A DNA stretch of 14,247 bases from an uncultured Coriobacteriaceae bacterium. GTDB taxonomy: Bacteria; Actinomycetota; Coriobacteriia; Coriobacteriales; QAMH01. The translations under genes were made by a program, and so were the position numbers. This document shows positions 1 through 6,179 of this stretch, piece by piece. Position 1 is the stretch's first letter. Each line of letters begins with the position of its first letter. The notes below the pieces were generated by a model. The model did not search any database, was not told the DNA's origin, and saw only the letters and a program-made list of their open reading frames with translations. The stretch is from assembly GCA_902796975.1 (NCBI GenBank), contig CADBRF010000148.1, positions 1-14,247 of the forward strand. The letters run 5' to 3'.

Positions 1-1
1 C

Positions 2-1477
2 AAAGATGATTCCTTCATGGAGTATCTTGACGAGTTCAGGAACGTCGACCCTGAACGCTATACGGTTCCACCAACGCTCGCCAAGGTGCTGAGAAGCTAC
101 CAGGAACAGGGCTTCCGGTGGCTTTCCACCGTGGCGGATATGGGCTTTGGGGGCGTTCTCGCTGATGAGATGGGCCTGGGCAAGACGCTGCAGATGATCG
201 CCTTCCTGCTCTCTCGCAGGGACGAAGCCCGCAAGATTGGCCCCAGCATCATCGTCTGCCCCGCCTCACTCGTCTACAACTGGGAAGCGGAGTTTGCTCG
301 GTTCGCGCCTGAGCTCACCGTGCGCGTTATCGCCGGTAGCCAGCTTGACCGCGCCCGCATCCGCGCTCGCGGGGCGTGCGATGTCTTCATCACTTCCTAC
401 GACCTGCTCCGCATCGATGTTGACGATTACGAGCGCATGACCTTCTACACAGAAGTTCTCGACGAGGCCCAATACGTGAAGAACCATCACACCAAGGCGG
501 CACGCGCGGTCAAGCGTGTCCCCGCTCGCCACAGGTTCGCGCTCACCGGCACCCCTATCGAGAACCGTCTCTCCGAGCTCTGGAGCATATTCGACTTTCT
601 CATGCCTGGTCTGCTTGGCGGCTACAAGCGCTTCCGTACCCGCTATGAGAAGCCCATTGCCGACGGCGATGAAGATGTCATGCACAGACTTCAGCTCGTC
701 GTCTCTCCTTTCATCCTCCGAAGGACCAAGGCAGATGTTCTCACCGACCTCCCCGAGAAGCTCGACATGGTGGTCTATGCACACTTTGGCGAAGAGCAGC
801 GCGAGCTCTACGATGCCCGTGAACAGCGGCTTCGCATGGCGCTGCAGAAGGATGAGGGTCAAGACGGCAAGGCGCTTGGTAAAATCGAGATTCTCGCGGA
901 ACTCACCAGGCTCCGCCAGATTTGCTGCGATCCGCGCCTCATCTATAACGACTATCGGGGTGAAGCAGCCAAACTCGAGACCATCCTTGAACTGGTGGAG
1001 AGTGCAACGGAGGGCGGCGCGAAAGCTCTCGTCTTCTCGCAGTTCACGAGCTTCCTCTCCGTCATCGCTGGCCGTCTTGCCAGGCAGAAGATGCCCTACT
1101 ACGAGATGACGGGCAGTACACCCAAGAAGAAGCGCGTCGAACTGGTGAACGCCTTCAATTCCGATGACACGCCCGTCTTCCTTATCTCGCTTAAGGCTGG
1201 TGGCACAGGCCTCAATCTCACGGGCGCCTCAGTGGTTATCCATGCCGACCCATGGTGGAACGCCGCCGCCCAGAACCAGGCGACTGACCGCGCCCACCGC
1301 ATCGGCCAGACCCGTAACGTGAACGTCTACAAGGTCATCGCCAAGGGAACCATCGAGGAGCGCATCCTCGACCTCCAACGCGCCAAGAGCGACCTCGCGG
1401 ACCAGATTATGAACACGGGCGGGCTCTCGCTCGCTTCCTTGCAACGTGAAGACCTGCTCGCTCTGCTCTCGGACTAG
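2..1477 (+). CDS. SNF2-family DEAD/DEAH-box helicase, C-terminal part (5' end outside window)
   Basis: ATP-driven double-stranded DNA translocase/remodeller of the bacterial SNF2 (RapA/HepA-like) superfamily 2 class. The frame is open to the first base, so the first in-frame ATG at 17 is probably internal; family members usually carry several hundred more N-terminal residues. Counting from that ATG, both RecA-like lobes are present. Lobe 1 has Walker A DEMGLGKT at 50-57, DEAQ box at 149-152, and motif III LTGTPIENRL from 177. Lobe 2 has the LVFSQFT strand near 338 and motif VI QATDRAHRIGQ at 421-431. The C-terminal LADQIM...LLALLSD tail is typical. No catalytic motif is missing. No hairpin with a T-run follows; a repeat array lies directly downstream. 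The family is certain; the biological role (repair, transcription recycling or other) is not visible here. Confidence 0.95.
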   Translation, partial: KDDSFMEYLDEFRNVDPERYTVPPTLAKVLRSYQEQGFRWLSTVADMGFGGVLADEMGLGKTLQMIAFLLSRRDEARKIGPSIIVCPASLVYNWEAEFARFAPELTVRVIAGSQLDRARIRARGACDVFITSYDLLRIDVDDYERMTFYTEVLDEAQYVKNHHTKAARAVKRVPARHRFALTGTPIENRLSELWSIFDFLMPGLLGGYKRFRTRYEKPIADGDEDVMHRLQLVVSPFILRRTKADVLTDLPEKLDMVVYAHFGEEQRELYDAREQRLRMALQKDEGQDGKALGKIEILAELTRLRQICCDPRLIYNDYRGEAAKLETILELVESATEGGAKALVFSQFTSFLSVIAGRLARQKMPYYEMTGSTPKKKRVELVNAFNSDDTPVFLISLKAGGTGLNLTGASVVIHADPWWNAAAQNQATDRAHRIGQTRNVNVYKVIAKGTIEERILDLQRAKSDLADQIMNTGGLSLASLQREDLLALLSD

Positions 1478-1504
1478 GGGCGAGGCTGGCACTGCGAAAT
1501 AGCG

Positions 1505-1738
1505 GTACAGGTTGCGGGGAAAACGCTAATCTGTACGTTTCTGGCTCTCGTAGCGTCGCTGCGGCAGTGCAGGATGCGATAAAACCGGCATTTTGTGCGT
1601 CTTCCGCTCCCGTTGCGTCCGCGTGGTCGTGCAGATTGCGAGAAAACAGCCAATTTGTACGCTGCTGCAGCTGCGCGAGCCCTCGTTTCCCCGTCGCTCG
1701 AAGAATGATGCAGTTTGCCAACAAGCCGGCCTCTCGAA
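1505..1738 (+). repeat. Diverged tandem array of a 62-bp non-coding element
   Basis: This fills most of the 311-bp gap between the helicase and the next gene. Three copies start at 1505, 1567 and 1629, exactly 62 bp apart, and a weaker fourth lies near 1706. Each begins GTRCAGRWTGCG, runs through an A-rich centre (AAAAC), and about 28 bases after its start reaches YTGTRCG. Copies 1 and 2 agree at about 23 of their first 34 bases. In copy 1 the ends GTACAG and CTGTAC are a perfect inverted repeat. In copies 2 and 3 they can still pair as + strand RNA using G-U wobbles. No reading frame in the stretch looks coding. Function is unknown; it may belong to a dispersed intergenic repeat family. Confidence 0.7.
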
Positions 1739-1747
1739 CCTCAAGGC

Positions 1748-1756
1748 TGCTATGAT
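1748..1756 (+). promoter_or_regulatory. Extended -10 promoter for the glycosyltransferase-like gene
   Basis: TGC followed directly by TATGAT (1751-1756) forms an extended -10 element. No good -35 hexamer stands 16-18 bp upstream, as is common with extended -10 promoters. The transcript would start near 1763, just before the purine-rich ribosome binding site at 1771-1783. Prediction from sequence only. Confidence 0.5.
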
Positions 1757-1781
1757 TTCTCTCCGCTAAAGGGGGAGAGGG
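1757..1781 (+). promoter_or_regulatory. Hairpin enclosing the ribosome binding site of the next gene
   Basis: CTCTCC (1759-1764) can pair with GGAGAG (1774-1779), extended by two T-G wobbles, with a 9-nt loop. The right arm is part of the Shine-Dalgarno region for the ATG at 1789. The left arm lies at or before the predicted start of the local transcript, so it would mainly exist in read-through RNA from upstream. Could be chance in a purine-rich segment. Confidence 0.3.
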
Positions 1782-1788
1782 GGATGTC

Positions 1789-2727
1789 ATGAAACAGCCG
1801 AGCGTGCTTGTGCTGCTTGCGGTGCATAATGCCGGCAGGCGTCTTTCCGCCCTTCTCGAGAGCATCCTCCATCAACAGGATGTGCAGGTCACCATCCAGG
1901 TTCTCGATAACGGTTCCACGGATGAGACCTGGAAAACGCTGCAAGAGTTTGCGGGAAAGTACGACTGCATCGGCACCAGGCGAGATCCGGCTTTCCATAA
2001 CACGACTGAGACCATGCTCACGCTTATCCGCGGTGTTGATCCCCAGGCGTTCGACTTTTTTGCTATCGCCGAGCAGGGCTGCAGGTGGACACCTGACCAT
2101 CTCTTTATCGGCTGCTCGCGCATCTCCTCCAACTCGAGTCGTGCCGAGCTCTATTACTGCGGCGTGGGCTCGCTCGATTCAGCTAGTGGAACGGGAGAGA
2201 GCGATGTCCTCCGATATATTCCATGTGCAGAACACCCGCTCAGCCTGCTCGTGGTGAAGAACTGGGCCTTTGGCGGTGGCATGGTTTTCAACGGTGCCCT
2301 GGTCAAGCTCCTGAAAAAGCGCCCGGTCCACGACCCAGGTAGGGGCTATGCCACCTGGATTCATGCCGTTGCGCTCTTCTGTGGATACGTCGTGCCCGAG
2401 CTGGACAGGGTTTCCGTCTCGCGGTGGGGAGGATTCTCCCCCGAAAAGGGCGAGGAAGAGCAAGATGCCGAGCAGCAAACGCAGCACGAGCAGCGCCCGA
2501 GGAGGAAGCGGGGCTTTCCTGCTGCGATCACGCACATGGCCACCCGCCTCTACTATGAATATCGCAATGACATGGATTTCGAGGTGTCCGAACTCGTTCG
2601 TGTTGTCATCGAGCGTGGGAGGTCCCGCGATGCACGCCGTTATCTTTCCCGCTGCAAGGACATAGTCGCGCCGCAGCGTGAAAGCACCTTGAAGCTCCGT
2701 CGGGATTTGCTCCGCGGCCGTCTTTAG
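1789..2727 (+). CDS. Family 2 glycosyltransferase-like protein with degenerate metal-binding motif
   Basis: 312 residues, cytoplasmic (no signal peptide or membrane segment), resembling GT-A fold family 2 enzymes that add sugars to polysaccharide or rhamnan chains from nucleotide sugars. The N-terminus has the family signature: strand VLVLLAVHNAG at 6-16, ALLESILHQ at 21-29, and nucleotide-binding VLDNGSTDETW at 38-48. Where active relatives carry an aspartate-rich DQDD-type stretch followed by W-x-P-x-K/H-L, this protein reads AIAEQGCRWTPDHL (92-105). The W-P-L frame is kept but the acidic residues are mostly gone. HDPGRGYATW at 181-190 fits the family's HDxW region. A charged Glu/Gln/Arg stretch (218-241) leads into a basic C-terminal segment. 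Start ATG 1789 follows a GGGGGAGAGG site. It may be an altered or inactive transferase; the acceptor is unknown. Confidence 0.75.
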   Translation: MKQPSVLVLLAVHNAGRRLSALLESILHQQDVQVTIQVLDNGSTDETWKTLQEFAGKYDCIGTRRDPAFHNTTETMLTLIRGVDPQAFDFFAIAEQGCRWTPDHLFIGCSRISSNSSRAELYYCGVGSLDSASGTGESDVLRYIPCAEHPLSLLVVKNWAFGGGMVFNGALVKLLKKRPVHDPGRGYATWIHAVALFCGYVVPELDRVSVSRWGGFSPEKGEEEQDAEQQTQHEQRPRRKRGFPAAITHMATRLYYEYRNDMDFEVSELVRVVIERGRSRDARRYLSRCKDIVAPQRESTLKLRRDLLRGRL

Positions 2728-2754
2728 CGGCTGCCGTGCCTTCAGGTGCAGCCG
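2728..2754 (+). other. Hairpin just after the glycosyltransferase-like gene
   Basis: CGGCTGC (2728-2734) and GCAGCCG (2748-2754) form a perfect 7-bp stem with a 13-nt loop, starting at the base after the stop codon. There is no T-run after it, so it is not a standard intrinsic terminator. It may protect the 3' end or be weakly terminating. Confidence 0.35.
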
Positions 2755-2811
2755 AAGGATACGCGCAGGTGGGCAACGTGAGCACTCTGCCAGACCATCT
2801 GATGTTATGCT

Positions 2812-2839
2812 TTGACGGACGTTTTAATTGATGGATAAT
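2812..2839 (+). promoter_or_regulatory. Promoter of the penicillin-binding protein gene
   Basis: TTGACG (2812-2817), a 16-bp spacer, then GATAAT (2834-2839) is a good sigma-70/sigma-A type promoter. Transcription would start near 2846, giving a leader of about 22 nt that contains AAGGAGGG at 2855-2862. The -10 overlaps the ATG at 2838, which argues against that codon being the start. Confidence 0.6.
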
Positions 2840-2867
2840 GAGCGCGAAGCTCCGAAGGAGGGAACAC

Positions 2868-5009
2868 GTGGCCGTTATTCGAGTCCAGCGCAGACGACGC
2901 AAGAAAGCAGAGCACCGCACAGTTGGCTTGCTCGCCATATTCGGCGGTATCTTTGCAGTTATAGCAACGTTTGCCGTGGCGGCCGTGCTTCTCTGCCAGA
3001 GCTGGCTCACCGACCTCCCCGATTACAGCGATATTGACAGCTATGCAGAGTCAAGCGTCACGAATATCCTTGCCAACGATCGCTCCACGGTGCTGGCGAA
3101 GATCTATCTCGAAAACCGGATCGAAGTGGGCATCAACGAGGTCAGCCCCTATGTGCTCGAAGGCACGGTGGCAACCGAAGACGTTCGCTTCTACGACCAC
3201 CACGGCATCGACGTCCAGGGCATTGTTCGAGCCCTTGTGGTCAACATCACAAGCCATGGCACGTCCGAGGGCGCATCTACCATCACCCAGCAGCTCGTGC
3301 GCAACACTGTCCTGCTTGATGAGATGTCTTCGCGCACTGTGGAGCGCAAGGTTCGAGAGATGTACATCGCCTTGCAGGTTGAGAAGATGTACACCAAAGA
3401 CCAGATCCTCATGATGTACCTCAACGTCGTCAACTATGGCAACGGCAACTACGGCATCGAGGCAGCTTCACGCGATTACTTTGGCTGCCATGCCAGCGAG
3501 CTCACCCTCTCGGAAGCGGCGATGCTCATCGGTATCCCCCAGTCGCCCAATGCCAACAACCCCCGCGAGCACTACGAAGCCGCTCTTTCTCGCCGCAACC
3601 TGGTGCTCGATCGCATGCTCTCCAATGGCAAAATTTCCCAGAAGGAATACGACGAGGCTCTGGCGGATAGGCCAGAGATTCAGGATTCCGGCGAGTCTGA
3701 AGACAGCGTCCAAGATATCGCGCCCTATTTCGTCGATTACGTGCGCGACCTGCTCTCGAACTCCGATGAATTCCCCGAATCCGACATCGCTCGTGGTGGC
3801 CTCGACGTCTATACGACGCTCGACCCCAAGGCCCAGCGCGCTGCCAACGAGGCTGTGGAGCATGGCCTGCAGAATTACGAGGACCTCGATGCCTCGCTTG
3901 TTTCCATCGATCCTCACACGGGCTATATCCTGGCCATGGTGGGCGGCAAAGACTACGAGAGCAACCAGTTCAACCTCGCTACGCAGATGAGCAGGCAAGC
4001 GGGTTCCTCCTTCAAGACCTTCACCCTCGCCGCGGCGTTGGAAGCTGGCGTCGACCCGCAAATCCGCATCGATTCTGATTCCCCAGCTGTCATTGGCAAG
4101 TGGGAAGTGAACAATTCCGAAGGCGAAGGCGGCGGCATGATGAGCATCGAAGACGCCACCACCTACTCTGTCAATACGGTCTATGCGCGCCTGGTTCACG
4201 AGCTTGGGCCAGATAAGGCCATGGCGATGGCAAAGAAATGCGGTATCACTTCCGAGCTGCAGCCCTATGATTCCATCGCGCTCGGCACCTTTGGCGTCAA
4301 CCCCCTTGAGATGGCAAGCGCCTATGGCACCTTCGCAAACGAGGGCGTCCATCAGGAGCCTGTTGCCATCACGGAAATCCTCAACACTCGGGGCGAGCGC
4401 GTCTACATGTACCAGGGCAAGAAGGGCGAACAGGCAGTTACGCCTGCCCTTGCCGCTGAGGTTTCCAGGATTCTCCAGACGGTTGTTGACTACGGCACGG
4501 GCACTGGCGCCCAACTTTGGAGCGGGCAGCCTGCAGCGGGCAAGACCGGCACTTCCGAAGGCGGGCGCGACCTGTGGTTCTGTGGTTACACGCCCCAGCT
4601 TGTCACGGCGGTCTGGTCTGGCTACCGCCAGGAGAGGGAGACTAATCTCTATGGTGGCACGATCTGTGCGCCCATCTGGCGCGAGTACACCGACGCTGTC
4701 CTTGGCTATAGCGTCTATGTGGAATTCCCCCAGATAACCGATGAGCAGGCAAAAGAGGAACTCCACTATACCTACGATTGGGATTTCTCGGAGTTCTCCG
4801 ATTACGATGCCAGCGCCAGCTACGATTTCTACGATGAGGAAGAGTATGTTTCCGCCGGGCCAGAAGGCTCGATAGAAACAGAAAGCAGCAAAGGCGAGCA
4901 ATCTGACGCTAAGCAGGGTGAGAATACGTCAAATTCAGAGGAGAACAGGGGTGCCAATTCCTCTGGCTCCAATGAGTCTGGCCGTTCCGAAGACGAACCC
5001 TCTTTCTGA
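2868..5009 (+). CDS. Class A (bifunctional) penicillin-binding protein, GTG start
   Basis: Polymerises lipid II into glycan strands and crosslinks them outside the membrane. 713 residues from GTG 2868, chosen because AAGGAGGG ends 5 nt before it and the upstream in-frame ATG at 2838 lies inside the predicted -10 box. Basic N-terminus, then one membrane anchor at about 20-43. Glycosyltransferase domain (GT51): EDVRFYDHHG at 104-113 with catalytic Glu104, STITQQL at 137-143, and the conserved stretch ending MMYLN near 181-185. Transpeptidase domain: SSFK with Ser380 and Lys383, SVN at 434-436, KTGT at 559-562. All catalytic residues are intact. The last 80 or so residues are a Ser/Asp/Glu-rich, low-complexity extracellular tail rather than the Pro-rich tail of many actinobacterial relatives. 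The 4-TM gene follows after 45 bp, probably cotranscribed. Confidence 0.96.
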   Translation: MAVIRVQRRRRKKAEHRTVGLLAIFGGIFAVIATFAVAAVLLCQSWLTDLPDYSDIDSYAESSVTNILANDRSTVLAKIYLENRIEVGINEVSPYVLEGTVATEDVRFYDHHGIDVQGIVRALVVNITSHGTSEGASTITQQLVRNTVLLDEMSSRTVERKVREMYIALQVEKMYTKDQILMMYLNVVNYGNGNYGIEAASRDYFGCHASELTLSEAAMLIGIPQSPNANNPREHYEAALSRRNLVLDRMLSNGKISQKEYDEALADRPEIQDSGESEDSVQDIAPYFVDYVRDLLSNSDEFPESDIARGGLDVYTTLDPKAQRAANEAVEHGLQNYEDLDASLVSIDPHTGYILAMVGGKDYESNQFNLATQMSRQAGSSFKTFTLAAALEAGVDPQIRIDSDSPAVIGKWEVNNSEGEGGGMMSIEDATTYSVNTVYARLVHELGPDKAMAMAKKCGITSELQPYDSIALGTFGVNPLEMASAYGTFANEGVHQEPVAITEILNTRGERVYMYQGKKGEQAVTPALAAEVSRILQTVVDYGTGTGAQLWSGQPAAGKTGTSEGGRDLWFCGYTPQLVTAVWSGYRQERETNLYGGTICAPIWREYTDAVLGYSVYVEFPQITDEQAKEELHYTYDWDFSEFSDYDASASYDFYDEEEYVSAGPEGSIETESSKGEQSDAKQGENTSNSEENRGANSSGSNESGRSEDEPSF

Positions 5010-5054
5010 TTCTGCGACACGCCTCCTGTCTGTCCTAGCTGATTTGGAGCTCTT

Positions 5055-5462
5055 TTGAAGGCTGCAGCATCCTGGAAGAACGTCGTTGCGAGGCTGCTCA
5101 TACTTGCGGTCTTCATTATCAACATCACATGCGCACTCCAATTTGTGTTGCGACCAGAAGTCTTCACCGCTGCCTACCAGCTCACAGGGCCAGGCGCGGC
5201 TGCTGCAGTGCAGGGGATGGGAGTCGTGTTCGCCATGTGGAACGCTACCTACCCTCCCGTGTTCTTGAAGCCAGAAAAACACAGGACCCTGTTCTGCGTC
5301 ATGATTGCTCAGCAGCTCACCGGGCTTGTGGGGGAGAGCTGGATTCTCTTTGGCCTCGGAGCTGGCCAAGCAGTTCTCGCTGCGAGTATCGAGCGTTTTA
5401 TTGCCTTTGACGCGGGTGGGCTTGCTGTCTTGCTCATTGCCTTCTTCCTCACTCGCCGTTAG
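5055..5462 (+). CDS. Small four-helix integral membrane protein, unknown function
   Basis: 135 residues, TTG start supported by GGAG at 5046-5049, five bases upstream; no earlier in-frame start has a ribosome site. Hydrophobic segments near 9-30, 45-66, 79-101 and 112-132 give four predicted membrane helices joined by short loops, with basic residues at both ends (WKNVVAR, FFLTRR). I recognise no catalytic motif. Size and topology resemble several DoxX-like or DUF membrane families, but no signature allows assignment. Its place 45 bp after the penicillin-binding protein gene, without a terminator between, suggests one transcript and perhaps an envelope role; that is inference. Confidence 0.75.
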   Translation: MKAAASWKNVVARLLILAVFIINITCALQFVLRPEVFTAAYQLTGPGAAAAVQGMGVVFAMWNATYPPVFLKPEKHRTLFCVMIAQQLTGLVGESWILFGLGAGQAVLAASIERFIAFDAGGLAVLLIAFFLTRR

Positions 5463-5547
5463 TAATGACGCTCGGCATTTCTATACGTAGGCGTTACATC
5501 TGTTCAAAAAGTTTCCCAGCGCGGGTAAAGGGCGCTCGGCAGAGGTC

Positions 5548-5553
5548 TAGAAT
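5548..5553 (+). promoter_or_regulatory. Possible -10 box upstream of the acidic protein gene
   Basis: TAGAAT matches four of six consensus bases and resembles the -10 used by the tRNA downstream. No -35 is seen at 16-18 bp. If used, transcription would begin near 5560, after the AGGAGG of the mini-ORF at 5568, so the two predictions conflict. Weak call. Confidence 0.25.
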
Positions 5554-5567
5554 AGGAGGCGGAGCAA

Positions 5568-5606
5568 GTGCCTTCGAGTGACAGACGCTTTCGCAAGGAA
5601 GGGTGA
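5568..5606 (+). CDS. Possible 12-codon leader peptide MPSSDRRFRKEG
   Basis: GTG at 5568 is preceded by a full AGGAGG (5554-5559) at 8-nt spacing and reads 12 codons to TGA at 5604-5606, six bases before the next start. Its last codons contain the ribosome site (AAGGAAGGG, 5595-5603) of the acidic protein gene, so ribosomes finishing here would cover or deliver to that site. The peptide is basic and Ser/Arg-rich. It could be a leader peptide or chance; the Shine-Dalgarno is the main support. Confidence 0.3.
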   Translation: MPSSDRRFRKEG

Positions 5607-5612
5607 TGAGCT

Positions 5613-5999
5613 ATGAGCCAGTCAGACAAAGACATGCAGGTCAGAGTTGGGGCAAATGCTAACTTGGATCTCACCAATTTCATGCAGACACATCCGTATG
5701 TGCTCAAGGGGCCAGGCCGCGTAGACTGGATTGTCGGGCGTTCCGATGACGACCGTTGGGTAGCGTCTGGCGTCATTCGCGTGCCTGTTGAGATGTACTT
5801 CAAAGATGCCGAAGACGAGGACAGCGCTGCGCTCGAGCTTGATCGTATCGTCATCGATGGCAAGCGCCAATACGATTCCCGCACCGATGAAGACCTGATG
5901 GCTGCCGAGGAAGATCCTGGCCAGCGGACGGTGCATGGCATCAATGTCGATGGCGTCAACGCCGAGACCTTCGTGCGTTTGAAGAAAAACCTGAAATAG
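5613..5999 (+). CDS. Small acidic soluble protein, unknown function
   Basis: 128 residues, ATG at 5613 with AAGGAAGGG at 5595-5603 (9-nt spacing). There is no signal peptide or membrane segment, so it is probably cytoplasmic. Asp and Glu are abundant, especially in SDDD (44-47) and in two runs between about 64 and 100. The order looks like a compact beta-rich fold: VRVGANANLDL near 10, a WIVGRSDDDRWVASGVIRVPVEMYF segment at about 39-63, and a short basic C-terminus (FVRLKKNLK). I do not recognise a family or catalytic motif. Codon use matches its neighbours and it is flanked by its own ribosome site and a terminator, so it is very likely a real gene. Confidence 0.75.
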   Translation: MSQSDKDMQVRVGANANLDLTNFMQTHPYVLKGPGRVDWIVGRSDDDRWVASGVIRVPVEMYFKDAEDEDSAALELDRIVIDGKRQYDSRTDEDLMAAEEDPGQRTVHGINVDGVNAETFVRLKKNLK

Positions 6000-6032
6000 C
6001 GGCGCTGCGTCGCTCTGCCAACACCTGACTTT

Positions 6033-6057
6033 CGCCCCCGGCATGCTGGGGGCGTTT
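6033..6057 (+). terminator. Intrinsic terminator after the acidic protein gene
   Basis: CGCCCCC (6033-6039) pairs with GGGGGCG (6048-6054), extended inward by a G-U and a G-C pair, leaving a short CATG loop; TTT follows. The stem is very GC-rich but the T-run is only three, so termination may be incomplete. Confidence 0.6.
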
Positions 6058-6066
6058 GCATGCCTG

Positions 6067-6082
6067 GCTCAATGCGTTGAGC
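6067..6082 (+). promoter_or_regulatory. Perfect dyad GCTCAA-N4-TTGAGC, possible operator
   Basis: Six-base perfect inverted arms around TGCG, about 100 bp before the prenyl synthase promoter and just after a terminator. Typical in size for a dimeric repressor or activator site. I cannot match it to a named regulator. Confidence 0.3.
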
Positions 6083-6130
6083 TGCAAGTATGCGAGTGGT
6101 CGGAGAAGAAGTTGCCGTGAGCGTACTTTT

Positions 6131-6144
6131 GACTTGTGCAAGTC
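6131..6144 (+). promoter_or_regulatory. Perfect dyad GACTTG-TG-CAAGTC at the prenyl synthase promoter
   Basis: Six-base perfect arms with a 2-base centre, starting 34 bp before the TATGAT box. It lies where a -35 region or an activator site would be, and no good -35 is present. Candidate operator; the binding protein is unknown. Confidence 0.35.
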
Positions 6145-6164
6145 TCTGATTCGAGTAAGTGCGG

Positions 6165-6170
6165 TATGAT
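6165..6170 (+). promoter_or_regulatory. -10 box TATGAT giving a near-leaderless mRNA
   Basis: TATGAT ends ten bases before the first base of the ATG at 6180, so the transcript would begin at about 6177-6179. No -35 at normal spacing is seen; TTGACT at 6129-6134 is too far (30 bp). Confidence 0.45.
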
Positions 6171-6179
6171 ACCAGCATT

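Noticed and set aside
1505..1738. CRISPR array
   Set aside because: Units are about one-third diverged, tandem without distinct unique spacers, and no cas gene is present.
2728..2754. Intrinsic terminator after the glycosyltransferase-like gene
   Set aside because: The stem is sound but no T-run follows, so I list it only as a hairpin.
3468..4901. Long minus-strand open frame of 477 codons
   Set aside because: It lies opposite the penicillin-binding protein gene, with no known domain or ribosome site; a shadow of biased codons.
6159..6179. GTG start for the prenyl synthase
   Set aside because: No Shine-Dalgarno, and the best -10 box lies downstream of it. Not fully excluded.
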